Positions 47,986-60,991 of a stretch of 64,000 bases of DNA are shown one piece after another. How positions within the stretch are numbered: position 1 is the first letter of the stretch; the number at the start of each line of letters is the position of its first letter. The stretch is taken from assembly GCF_030867145.1 (NCBI RefSeq), contig NC_134454.1, positions 52,741,830 to 52,805,829 of the forward strand, read 5' to 3'. Under the pieces are notes generated by a model. The model saw only the letters and a list, made by a program, of their open reading frames with translations, did no database searches and was not told the DNA's origin. The position numbers were made by a program, and so were the translations under genes. This stretch comes from Opisthocomus hoazin. Taxonomy: Eukaryota > Chordata > Aves > Opisthocomiformes > Opisthocomidae.

Positions 47986-50857
47986 GAGGGTACTTACATA
48001 CATTTTGAAAATTTATCTTCTCATTTATAAAAAGCATAACTGTTTCTTCCAGTTTTGCAGAACTTTTGCAAGAGAAAACTTAGTATGCCAGTTGAGTGTG
48101 TAGGCAAAAATAATTTTGTCTTCCCTAAAATAATTTTGGACATATTTACCCATGTCTTCCACAAAAAACAGCTATTCTTTGAACATATTTGCCCATAACT
48201 CCAAGTCACTCTACAAGCAAGGAGACCTCTGACTGTATTTGCAAAGGCATTCCACCCCAAGTGCAAGATGTCTTCTCACATTTTCTGAGGAACTTCACAA
48301 AGAACCTCTGTTTTTCCAGACTCCAGCAATACACCAATGTTTCACTTGTACAGATACAGTTATTGCAACAAGACATATGAACACAAGCTGCCTTTCAAAA
48401 AACAAATTAGTCTTTTAGCAAACACAGGTCTTTGAGATACATCTTCAAAATATTTTCTTTTTTTTTTGGAAAAAGAGCCCCTATGGTATAAAATGACTGA
48501 GAATTTAATGGCATATATAGTGCCCCCGTAGAGAGAATTCCCCACCTCTCCCATGTTAGATGACACTCTCTTTTCTGAACTGTAACTTGCTTGGGAAACC
48601 CAATTGCTTCCGCTGCCATGTCCTAAGTAAGCTTACACAAAACAGCTTCAAACAAAAAAAAAAAGCTGTGAAATCTATGTTTCTTGCCAGTCAGTGAAAG
48701 CAGCACCTGGAAAGTGACATTAACACCCCACCACATCCACAGACATTGGCTCACACTGATGACACTGAACAATGAACACTCTCACAACACTGGAATCGTA
48801 AAGCAGAAATGCTGCATGCACAACATTGCTCTGCAATTTTGTACTTGTGCTTGTGGAATCCTTGTATCACTGTAATATTTTAAGCAAGTTAAACACGTTA
48901 GTTTCAACACTATAATTTGCCTTTGATATTTTCCGCAGTCTTTCACTACAATTTTGTTCATAACAATACTGGAAGCTCCCATTTCCGAGTCCCAGGTCTG
49001 CTTCTACACTCAGCTGGAGCAAAGTTTACAACACACACTAGTCCATGTTCAACACAAAAATCTTTTGTTTTCTAGTAAAGCATGTAAATTTCACAGGGGG
49101 GTAGCTTAGACCTGCATCAGTCTCTTCGGACCATAACTAGCCTATAAGAATACACAGATTCCTAACAAAAAGTAAGGAAATACTGTTACCCAAATAAAAG
49201 AGAGCTGTACACCAGCCCATGCTTACAACATCGGCTTGGCCATGGCACCTAAAAGAAGTCCTCTGTCTAACAAAAGAACTACAACTAGTGAAAGATCAAG
49301 TACTGTGGCACAAGACTCAGTGGTTTACCATTTCCCCTCAACTGAAAGCACACAAGAAGTCAAATTTCAGGCACAGCAGAGTGAAAAAATGCAAACCCAT
49401 GAACTCATGCGCAAAGAACAACTGAGCTACTAGAACAGGACTGTCACAGGATTTCAGTCTGCAGCAGAAAAATAAAAACCTACAAGTTCTTAGGAAGACA
49501 TAATTACATCTATTGTATAGATATGAGTAATTACAAACTTCTCCGTATGTAACAGAGTTAAACACTATGTTATTAACATCAGAGATCCATATAGAACAAT
49601 AACGAACACAGTTCACTAGCCACACTGGAATGGAAGTGAATTGGATTAATTCACAGAGTGCGCCGGAATAACTCAAAGGCAAATCATACACCAGATTTCA
49701 TTTTCCCACTGTTTCTAAATCTACTTTGGCTCTCACTAGGGTATAAAATTCTGTGGTGGAATGGGCAGACGTGTCAGCAGACTTCCCAAACCACGTCACC
49801 TCAGACTAACCCTGTGATTACAGGCAATTAATTTGAATTTCTGCTTCCAATTTAAAAATTGTTTACATCAGCTCCTAAATAGATCTTTTAATTGAATTGA
49901 CACCATAACTAAAGAAACCCAAACCAGTCACACAACTCTCTTGTGGAGTCTGGAAACGTCATCGCTCCCTGGGTAACAGATAGCAGAGTACCTCACCATG
50001 TTTTTGCTCAACAGCATTTTTAACTCTCCATTTTTTAAATCTATGTACCTACTTTTGTTTTTGAACTTCTTATTTTGGTAACAGAACTTCACCCTCGCTG
50101 CAAGTCTTCAGAAGCACATTCCCATTTCATCTACTGCAGCACATAAACTGGTGAAACTACAGTACACCACTTTAAAGCAAAAGATCATTTATCCAACAAA
50201 TGTCTTCATATCTTTTCATAAGATTTGAAAAGTTCTTCAGGAATAAAAAGATCATTTATTATATTTACAAATTTAACAGCTTACTGAAGACAGTAAGTTT
50301 AGTTTATTGCCTATGCAAATAACCTCTAACTTTTTTAACATGGATTTAAAACAGCTAAGAAGCAGCATTTTGCAAGTCTTCAATTAATGAAAAATTCTTC
50401 CAGAAAAGTAATAATTAGCTTTATTTTTTATAATTATTAAACTGAACGTCGAAAAAAAAAAGTCAGTGTCTGGTTCCATTGAACCTGAGCACACTGAACA
50501 GCTGATGACCAGTATGCAGTCAACAATGAAGCCAACATAATAGACACAGGATAAAAAAAACCCAAACAAGCTATTTCATTTCCTGCCCATGAGCCTCCTT
50601 CCTCCAGGCCCACGCCTGCCCTCATGAAAAGAAAGGGGACCTAAGAGAAACCTGCCTCTGATATAAAAGAACCCCAAACTTCTGCTAACAGGAAACAGAT
50701 CTAGAATTACCAGAGTTAATGAGCTCTCAAAAAACATTAACTTTCCTCCCCTATCAATTCCCATCTTACTCAAAACTAAAATTTAATCTTGAGCAAGAAA
50801 CAACATTCAGTAATCTTCAATACAGACAGGTCAGATCTTCTAAGTGCTTAAAGATGA

Positions 50858-51809
50858 TGTCCATACTGGGACCTGTGCTGTTCAATATATTTATCAATGA
50901 CATGGACAGCGACATCGAGTGTACCCTCAGCAAGGTTGCAGATGACACCAAGCTGAGTGGTACGGTTGAGACACCACAAGGACGGGATGCCATCCAGAGG
51001 GACCTGGACAAGCTGGAGTTCATGAGGTTCAACAAGGCCAAGTGCAAGGTCCTACACCTGGGTCGGGGTAATCCCCGCTATCAATACAGGCTGGGGGACG
51101 AAAGGATTGAGAGCAGCTCTGCTGAGAGGGACTTGGGGGTACTGATAGACGAAAGGCTGGACATGAGCCGGCAATGTGCGCTGGCAGCCCAGAGGGCTAA
51201 CCGTGTCCTGGGCTGCATCAGGAGAAGCGTGGCCAGCAGGTCGAGAGAGGTGATTCTGCCCCTCTACTCTGCTCTGGTGAGACCTTACCTGGAATACTGC
51301 GTTCAGCTCTGGAGCCCTCAGCACAAGAAGGACATGGAACTGTTGGAGAGGGTCCAAAGGAGGGCTACAAAAATGATCCGAGGGCTGGAGCACCTCTCCT
51401 ATGAGGACAGGCTGAGAGAGTTGGGCTTGTTCAGCCTGGAGAAGAGAAGGTTGCAAGGAGACCTTACTGCAGCCTTTCAGTACTTAAAGGGAGCCTACAG
51501 GAAAGATGGGGACAATCTTTTTAGTAGAGACAGCAGTGACAGGACGAGGGGTAATGGTTTTAAACTAAACCAGGGTAGGTTTAGGCTGGATATAAGGAAG
51601 AAATTCTTTACAATGAGGGTGGTAAAACACTGGAACGGGTTGCCCAGAGAGGTAGTGGAGGCCCCATCCCTGGAAACATTCAAGACCAGGTTGGACAGGG
51701 CTCTGAGCAACCTGATCTGGTTAGCGGTGTCCCTGCTCGCTGCGGGGGGGTTGGACTAGATGACCTCTAGGGGTCCCTTCCAACCCAAAACTTTTTCTAT
51801 GATTCTATA
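50858..51809 (+). mobile_element. CR1 LINE, young-looking, open ORF2 C-terminal region
   Basis: The element starts inside reverse transcriptase ([17 protein letters not shown]) and reads without a stop to the ORF2 end at 51759, about 300 codons. It shows VADDTKL (the catalytic FADD-type motif, with V for F), [58 protein letters not shown] and a terminal GGLD. The 3' end is GTTGGACTAGATGACCTCTA, then CCCTTCCAACCC and TCTATGATTCTATAA. The 5' half (endonuclease and ORF1) is missing, so it cannot move by itself. It is antisense to APBA1. The open frame also continues upstream into non-CR1 sequence to 50719, by chance. Confidence 0.95.
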
Positions 51810-54800
51810 AGATGAGCGAGAAGAGAGAGACAGAGGTCTCTTGAGGACAGGGCTGGTAATGCCTTTAGGGCACTGGAGAGAGAGAGTGCTCTGAACAGAT
51901 CCTTCCCATCACCTTTTAACACTGCAGTCCTGCCTACACAAGAAACAGAGGCAATGGACTCTGGGAGCATCTGAAGACATCCACCTGCTACCAGAGTACA
52001 GTTAACCGATATTGTGGTCCAGATAGAAGAGATGAACTGAAGGCAGTTGAGAAAAATCTTGCAAGAATCCTCAGGCAACATCTGCAGTAAAGGACAACAA
52101 TTGTGTCTACAGCAGATCAGAGACACTTTAAAAAAAAAAAAAATCACAAACGCCATATTGTAATTGGTTGAGGGAATAAATCTGACTGCTCTCACCAACG
52201 AGAATGATTAAGCATTGTAAGTAAGAGTTTTGTAACAGTTAGTCTCAGGAAATTTGGCGGCGTTCTCTTTCACTCTGTTGCGAACCTCTGACAGGTTACT
52301 GCTGGTTTTATTCCTGGTTGTATTATGGATTGTTTCCTTAATTAGCAGTCTGATAATCTAAAATTTGACCACTGGAATTGTTACTCTGGTATTTAAATCA
52401 TGGTTACCAACAAAATCCACAATCAATATTACAATGTGAGACTAGATAGGTACAATTATTAAAAATCAATCTTTACTAAATCTGAGCATATGGTTGTTCG
52501 CAATTTGCCTTTTTTTCCTCCTCTGTGTAAAAAGGTAGAACTGTCTCAGACATCAGAGTGGAAAATGCTGACTCCCCAGTAATGAATTCAGAATGCAAAC
52601 GATGTTATCTTTACACTAGTGACATTTTCATAGCAGTGAAAACTGTGTATTTCTATCTATTTAAACAGAGGGATTACATCTATGCTACAAAACAAACCCC
52701 ACATTGACGCAGCAAGCCCAATACCGTTTCCATTTCGTTTCAGATGCCATTAATAGCGTAATGCAGAACAACTGTAGCCAAAGCTAAAAAATATGATCCC
52801 GTAAGCTGCATGGCATGACTATCTTCAGGGTAAGAATGCCTCAAGCTTCACTCACTGAGAGAGTTAAGAACCAGTATGACCAAAAACCGCTTGGATTTTC
52901 TTCCTCTGCCTATGCATAAAGACTTCATTCAACCTTTCTGGCTGAGACGATCTGCTCAGTTTTATTCTTAGTCGGTGTTGCACAGTCTTGATGCAATATA
53001 ACTTCGATGTAAGCAAGATGCAAGACTTCTCAGCCAAGAATAAAAACTGAGAACGCTCTGCATCCACTGAAATTTTGAATCTCTTAGTCCCTCTGATTTA
53101 ATAACTTGAAATGATACTGTGAGGGGAAAAGCAAGTTTATCAATTATGTTACAGAATGCAAAGTTTTCAAGTGAGTTAAACTCTAGATTTTTACATTCTT
53201 TAATGCAACCAAGTCATGGATTGTGCTAGGTACATAGAAACATTTGGATGGTGTTGAGACCACTTCAAGAAAAGAAGAAGGGTCTGTTAGCATATAAGAA
53301 AAGGCTCTTTATCAAATAAGCAACTTTCAGGAAAACCAAGTAAAACAATGGACAGTAAAGTCCAGATAGTCTGTTAGTCTAATTGGCTTCCTTCAGCTGA
53401 GACAAGCAAGTTGCAGAATACTTCTTTCAGGAGAGATTGTTTTCAAATTAAAAATGGCTAGGGTAGCAGAATAGCATATATGTGGAGGGAAAAAAAAGCC
53501 TCTAGGAATCTAAGCAATAACTTTTTTACTTCTTAAATTCATCTGTAACAAATCTTGTAGTTACCAAGACAACTGAGCAACAAACCTTGATCTAAAAATC
53601 TGTTTCCTATCTTCCCAAACCCAAATCCAAACGTACAGAATCAACTCACTGAAATGGTACAGAAAAAGTGCTGAAACCCCTGTAACTTCCTAGATTCATC
53701 TTGTCACATGATTGGTAAAACGATTTGTTCTGAGATGCTCATTATTACCCGAAAGCTTCAACTCAGGATACTCCCGCACGAAAAGCAATCATGGCTCAGA
53801 CAGGATAAAAGTAAGAGACCTGATTCTCCTTTACTTTTTTTTCCCCCCCACAAGTTTCAAAGGAGCTATACCCAAGTTAAGCTGGAAAAGTGTAATATAT
53901 GAGATACAGAACTTGCTCACCTTTCATAGTATAACATGTACTTAAAAATGTACCACTGCCTGGCAACTGTAACACCTAGCTACTTAAAACAGTAGATTTT
54001 ACAATCCTCCCCTCCTGCCTTCATCCTAGAAAAATAAAAGCCTCAAAACAAATAGCTCTTATTTCAATTGTTATTTCAATTAGACTTGCCCTTTACCACA
54101 TGTTTTTTGGCAATGACCTTGTCTAGAAAGGCTTGAAAAAGGCAGTATGTAAGATGTGGAGCTGTTATTCAGACTGCGTAAGAATTAGGAAGACAGGGAG
54201 ATGCAGTAACTAAAATTCCAAAGCATTTGATTATGGTGGGCACATCAGCTCTTTTCCACCACCTTCTCACCATTCAAAACAACTGAATTAACAGTTTCTA
54301 GCTGCCATAACATAAGCTCCTTTTCAAGGGCCTGATGTATGCCTGGATTACATTCTTGAGAAGGAGGTTTTAAGCATTAGTTTGCCTCTTCCTGCTGAGT
54401 GACAGCAACAGATAACCTCCCATATCTGCTTCCATTCACAGAAATTAGGTAAACAAGAGCATGTAAGAGCTGAAGGTTATCAAATCCTTGTGGAGAAACA
54501 CTGAAATCCCACTAATAAAGAGATTTCATTTAAAGGTATAGTCACAGCTAAACACTTACAAAGCTACAAAAAAAAAACCCCACACAAAAAAAGATAAAAT
54601 CTCAGTAGTTTCAAGATGTAATATTCCTGGAATTAAATGCTACTTCAATAGATTTGAAATCGTATCTACACAACTTTCCCAAGAAAAAAATAAAAACCAC
54701 AAGAAACAAAACCTATGGAACAAAACAACAGATGCAAAGGATGAAGAAGTGGTAATGTACAGAGGTAGATTACAGAAGATTAAAATCAACTTTCTTCTCC

Positions 54801-57800
54801 CCCCTACATGGACAACTTTCTCTTGTACTATATTTTCTGTCATCATTTTAGCTCATAAAGTAAACCCAATCTCATCTCCAACTATCAAGTTCTAGTAACA
54901 CCTGCAGATCCTTTTACCTCTCCTATTTCAAGGTCAAGCTGCTGATTCTGTCCACTTTAAACAAACAAACAAAAAAAATGAAAAAAACCCACAACCCAAA
55001 GCTGCACAGCTTGCGAATTTCCAAAGGCTTGAAAGAAAACTGATCTGCTACTTCCATTTTCTCACAGATTCGCAACTGTGTTACAGTGCTATACTGTAAA
55101 GACAGCTCCACGGTCCTCTCCAAAACCACATGGAAAGATATCATACATTTACTTCGCAAGCATGGCCCTGAGTGATTAGAGAAAAAATTCTCAAGCACAT
55201 CTTCCACTGTTACGACCTCTCTGAAATGCTGCGGCCACTTGTCAGCACCGGAGCAGATGGACCACTGGGCGCCACATACCAGATGTTCAGCTTCAAGAGG
55301 CCTGTCTGGCTCGACCAGCACCTACCTGCAATGCACTGGCCTCGCCAGACCTGTCTGTCTGTCCCAGGCTTCCCAGCAGCAAACACCTTTCTAGCCCGAA
55401 ACACGAACAATTTCTGCACCTTCAGTGACTTGGGAAGCAAGATACACCCTGTGCTCCTGCCCAGTGCTGATGAGAGAAGGGTTAGTTACTCAAACAGGGA
55501 GGACATCGACATTACTCTCTTCTCTCTGCACTGAGGAAGATCTTGACTAAGACCTACTTTTCAGCACAAGCACATTTCTGTTAGTGGAACTAGCTGCTCC
55601 AAGGCAACTGTGGATGAAATCTGTTCCCCAGACATAATTAAACCCTAATGAAAGCTGGCATTTCTCCACATCTGCAGCTCAGAACAGAACTTTAAGACTA
55701 TTAGGAATTGCACTGTACACAGCTCAGGGTCCCCAGACCTGTGTCTCAAATGGCAGCTTGCTCAGACATTACAATCTGAGCAAGGGAGGTGGGAGCGATG
55801 CCTGCCTACAGCCACAAGGGTCCCATCAAGATAAAAAAATTAACCTGTTGATGCTGATCAAGTTAACCAGCTCACACACTACTGCCATATCACGAAAACT
55901 AAAATCAGTTGCATTCTCTCAAAACCACAAAGCTTTCCATACACTTGTCAGTCTCCACCCACTAAGAAAACAAACTTACCAGAACACTATTACACAGGAG
56001 ACAGTTCAGAAGAAAACAAAGAAAACTGAGGAAAGCCACCCAAACACACTTTTCATATCCGTATGCAACATTTACAGCTAGAAACCCCATGCAAACCAGC
56101 CCAAGTCAAGTAATACACACAGACAATGGGAAAAAAGTATATAGTGTAACAGCATCTAAACATGCAGTCATAAGTGAAACAGAACATAAATGAAAGTTTT
56201 TCTAAACACCTGCAGGGTGGCAGTTGTCTTGTTTTTAAATTATTTGTGCTTTTGTATCCCTTCCAAACAGAACCAACTTAAAATAAAACTTCAGATGGCT
56301 CATGTTGCTGTAGAAGTACGTTACTTTATCTTCTATTTTTATAAAGAAATACTTAGATTTTAGTAGAGAAGTATATTCCATTGAAAATATTTTTGTTATG
56401 CATTCTTAGCCTTATCAAATATTTTTATATTCTTAACACATCCAAGTAGCAGAATTATAGCAGAGAAAAGCAGCAATTAAAAAGTGCAGTTCTAAGGTAA
56501 AACTTAGAGGAAGAACAGTACAATCCTGAAATGCTTCAATATGTCAAGCAATTAAAGTATTCAGGTATTCACCTATTAACATTTTTCTGCTTTTTGCTTG
56601 CAGACAGTCTGAGAGTCAATGGCTCCTTTCACTTACCCTCAGAAGTTATTATTAAGGCAACGTATCTCAAAGACTCTCATGACCCTTTCTCTCCAGGAAA
56701 GGGAAGCCCTAAGTATTTTCCTTTGTTATATTTTATGAAGAGAAGATAAGATGCCTCTTAAACATTCCATGAAACCTAGATAACAGGAATTCTGTAACGC
56801 CAGGGAATGGCATTTTCAAAGTTATTGTGCTTTATCTTTTTATTCCTATTCAAGGAAGGATCAGCCCTCCTGCAACAGAATGTCTTTCTTCTCTGATATC
56901 CAAGCTGAAGTGTGGTATTTAAGGGTCTATTCTCCAGTGGCATTTAACTCAAATTAAAAGCCATACTGGTCTGGTCTCTACTATGCATCAGGCAGAGGAA
57001 CTGTCCGGACCTGTCTTCAAACATCTGACCTTTGCATAAGTGACCTTATAAGCACACATATACTAATTTCACTTTTTTCTGCTGTACCACAGCATCATTT
57101 TGGTTTTAATTTCTTAAATACAGGAGAAAAAGTACTGAGGATGTGATCTCTTTTGTGGAAGATGCCTTAAAATGAAGGTAGGAAGCCACTGAATTAACTT
57201 TAAATATGGAAGTGGATTTTAAAAGTGCTGAAAATAATAATTATTTAATATACATATATTTTATATATTAAATACAATATAAAAAATCACATATTTCTCA
57301 TGGCTCTGTAGGTTGCTACAGTTTTGTGTTAAGATTAACACTTTACTACAGAATTTCACACCGTGTTTCAAATCAGCCAGGCAGATCGCTACTATTGGTA
57401 TTAAGTTACATGGACTTCTCCGAACAAGTAAAGCTTTTAGTCCTACAAAAGTTTTAAAAACCCATGGTGATCAGTAAATTTGACCTCCTAAAAAGCACAA
57501 AACATTATGACTCCCTAAGCTCTTGCTTGCTTGAACTGCAGCATAAATCATTTAGAAAGCCCTGCAATTTTCAAAGTTTGTCAACCCACAAAATCCATTC
57601 CAGTATTCTACACAGGACTGATGTTAAGCTGCCATGCTACAATTACCCAGTCATTCGCTTTACCTTTCAAAAAATAGCACAATATAAACTTCCTTACAGT
57701 CTTCTGGGACTCTGGCATTGTTATTATAGCTACTGCAAATTAAGAGTCCAAAAGGGTCTTCTGCCACAATTTCTAAAAATGTCTAATCAGTTTTACCTGA

Positions 57801-58374
57801 ATAGAACAATTTTTATGGTCAACACAAGGAATTTAGTACACTCAAGTTTTAAGACTTTCAAACAGGCCAGTTTCTGCAGGCAGTTATCCACGCAGATCCT
57901 GAGCTCAAACACAACAACATCCACGCTCTGGAACTAAAACTGAGTCACTGCACGCTGAAATAATGTTTCAAAAATTTTATTAAATCAGGCATACAATTAC
58001 AAACATCACAGTCAGCCCTGGTAAAACACTGTTTGCTCTTTCAGACTTATGACCAAACATGCACAAGGCTGTACATAGGGTCCTTGGTACCAAACACTTT
58101 GTCTTACAGATCTGCTCAGGCTGCAGCTGAGTCAGGGACAGCCTTAGAGCAATTCCACAAAAACGTTTGTTTGATGCTACCAGTCATCATTTCTACCTTA
58201 TTTTTATTCTTATAACCACACGGGAATACTTTCTCTCAGATGCTTTTTCACTAGTGGGATGGAGAAGATAAAGAAAGGGAAAGACAAAAACATTAAGGAC
58301 ACAGATGGAATATATGAGAAACCAGTATATTCTGGTACCTGTCTGCATACTCCGATGGTTCTTAGAAACTCACA

Positions 58375-58640
58375 GAGTCAGAAAAATGTGGATTGGAAGT
58401 GACCACTGGAGATCATCCAGACCAACCTGCTCCTTAAAGTGGGACTAATGCCAACATCAGATGATGCTGGTCACAGCTTTGTCTGGCCAGACCCTGAAAC
58501 CCTCTGCAGATGGGTTATGTCACCATGTCTCTCGGCATGTTCCTGTTTTGCACTAGCCTTACAGGAAAGAATTTTTCCATTACATCCAATCTCAATATGC
58601 ATTACTATGGTAACTTGGTCCAGCTGAACCATCAGAATTA
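58375..58640 (-). mobile_element. Ancient CR1 LINE fragment
   Basis: The plus strand reads AATGTGGATTGGAAGTGACC, GGAGATCATCCAGACCAACC and TGCTCCTTAAAGTGGGACTA, then a CACCATGTCTCTCGGCATGT stretch matching the usual CACCTCTCTGGGCAACCTGT block. The order agrees with a reversed CR1 3' end but divergence is high. Confidence 0.7.
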
Positions 58641-59490
58641 ACCTTACCAACAAATTCCTTATTTATTCATGTAATATGCCTGTTCGTAAGAGTAAATATG
58701 AGCTCAGGAAAAAAACACCCAGAGGACAAGGAGACAGAAGAGCTTAAGGCAAAAAGGGAGGGTAGAAGGGCACAGAAAAGCAGGAGAATACAGCAAACAA
58801 GGTATATTAACAAGGCAAGAGCAGCTTCATTACAGTGCCTTCTGCAATTGTCTCTCATTCAAATAGTTACAAGTAATCTAGCTGAAGATTTGGCACTTGG
58901 TTTTAAAACCTTGCCAGTGATATATTTTTAGATTGTTTAATTCAAATTCTTTTTTACTCTTCACATTAGTGTTTGGACTCCTCCCTCTTGCAAAAATAAG
59001 TAAGACATGAGAGTCAATGACATTTACTTGTTATTAAATCTATGACCATTTTTTGCTTTCACTTTCTTTGCACGCATCCTGGTATTCTTTGCCTCTAAAA
59101 ATGTTTTTCAAAAATGCATTAAGAATCGTAACAAAACTACATAAGCTATAAAGAAAAATAAGGAGTCTTGTGGAGGGGGAGAATCAGCATCTAACTTCTT
59201 TAAAGGATATTTAGAAATTCCTTTTTTTCCTCCTGAATATATTGTGAATTTCATTGTCTAAGATCACCAAGACTTATCTGGTGGCACTGAAAAAATTCAG
59301 AGAATCACATTAACCTAATTCATTTAAAAAAAGACATCTGAATGACAGTTATTTTAGAGTGGAATTGTTATGTGAAACTACAGTTCCAGTATCTTCGCAC
59401 GTATGCACTGTTTTCTAACCGAAAGACTGTAACTTACATGTAACCACATTCGAAGATGCTATTAACAGATCCTTCTTTTACATACCAGGG

Positions 59491-60239
59491 TGTGGTGGGT
59501 TGACCCTGTAAGAGATTACCAGCCCCAAAGCCGAGATAAGCAGTAGGTCCAATCTATGTTAACCAAAGCATACACTTGTAAGCCTCAGATCAGGCTGGAA
59601 GGTAAACGTACAAACCAAAAGACAAGAAGTACATAACTGGTGTTTGGAAGGCACTGGTCAAACCATTTGACATCAGAAGGTTATTTTAATCCAATGAGAT
59701 ATGCATTCCAGCACATACAGGAAAAGCTGCAGGACACTGTGAATCACAGAGTGAGAATGGATCAAATGATATCATGTCCTGACTCCTCGAAACCAGTTCC
59801 AATGAAGTGGAACAGACTGTTCCAATATTCCTGCGAACTTTCCAACCAGGGATTTTGTGGAGTTAAGAGGCAACAGCGAGACAAACTCCAATATCACAAA
59901 ACCTCTAACATCCACACGGAAAGGAATCTCACAATGCCCTGCCATGCTGCTCTCTGGGCATGTCTTTGCAAACCCTGCGTATTCAACAATAAGCTACTCA
60001 CAGACACAAATGTGAGGAACAGTACAGAAGCAGACACACCCCGACCAAGATCTCAGGCAGAGGCAAGCGTTCAAAAATCTCCTCTCAAAAGCAGGTTACA
60101 AAAACCCCAAAGGGTAAAAACAGCTTTTCCTCACATAGCTTATACTGGACTGGAGAGTCTGGCAATAGGTTTTCGCACCCTTGGGTATGATGTCAGAGTA
60201 TATAAAACAAATACCAAGTATTTCAATCAGACAGTCTGA
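59491..60239 (+). other. Unassigned segment with 199-codon open frame and LTR-like start
   Basis: From 59640 (a GTG; first ATG at 59694) a frame stays open to 60239. The product is Cys/His/Lys-rich without any domain, signal peptide or membrane segment I recognise. The segment is preceded at 59491 by TGTGGTGGGTTGACCCTG, which resembles the 5' terminus I recall for some avian ERV LTRs, and ends near a TATATAAAAC at 60199-60208. It could be an old LTR-derived stretch, an unannotated noncoding RNA exon or chance. I do not claim a protein. Confidence 0.25.
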
Positions 60240-60964
60240 AAGCAAGCAGCAAACATCCTGCATCAGTTATACTGGCGTGCAAAGTCATTGAGGAGAACAC
60301 AAATTAGCACCTATTAGGCTGATTATCTTCTCAAGGGGACAATGTGTAACCATAAATGGAAACACTGAACATTGGAAAAAGGTCAGCAGTAGAAAACTGT
60401 GCAGATAAACTATGACCTCAATTCTTTTATCAAGTATAGAAACAGACCTAAATAACTGCAGCAAAGCAAGATTCCCAGCTCTGCATATGATTCCAAGCAC
60501 ACCAGAACCAACATAAGCATTGTGTTGCATATGCAAAGCAAGACACTCTTATGCAAACACCTGCTCTAGCAAAGTTGATAGAAAATGCAAAACAGATAAA
60601 CCTAACCTAAGAGCAAAAGCCTAACAGAAAAAACATCACTGTAGTGACAGAAGAACTGCTACATTATAAAAAAGAACACAATTATGGACTGAGCACAGCC
60701 CCCATTCCCCATGCCCCACGCCCCTGTGGCACTCGGGGTGAGGAGGTCGGAGAGTCAGAAACGAAGGAGGCCTGGGAAGAAGCCACGGGGAGGGCAGGGA
60801 AAGTGGTTTTAGCTTCTGCCTTTGTTTCTCATCATGCAACTCTACTTTAATTGGCAATAAATTAATTTTCCCCAAGTCAAGCCTGTTTTGCCCACAACAG
60901 CAACTGGCAACCGATCTCTTTATCTGAACTTTAAAGCTTCTCCATCTTATTTTCTCCCCACTGC

Positions 60965-60991
60965 GGGGGGGGGGGGGGGGGGGGGGGGGGG
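60965..60991. repeat. G27/C27 homopolymer
   Basis: Twenty-seven consecutive G on the plus strand. The true length is uncertain because such runs are hard to sequence. It has G-quadruplex (plus) and i-motif (minus) potential. Confidence 0.85.

Noticed and set aside
47425-48103. Several overlapping GC-rich open frames (63-120 codons)
   Set aside because: They lie in an old CR1 fragment and are open only because of its GC content.
50719-50857. First ~46 codons of the 346-codon frame considered as part of the CR1 protein
   Set aside because: The CR1 match starts at about 50858; upstream codons are unrelated flanking sequence that happens to be open.
57464-57937. 157-codon plus-strand frame starting with ATG
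   Set aside because: No domain, no splice context, unusual Ser/Phe/Tyr-rich composition typical of translated AT-rich noncoding DNA; treated as chance.
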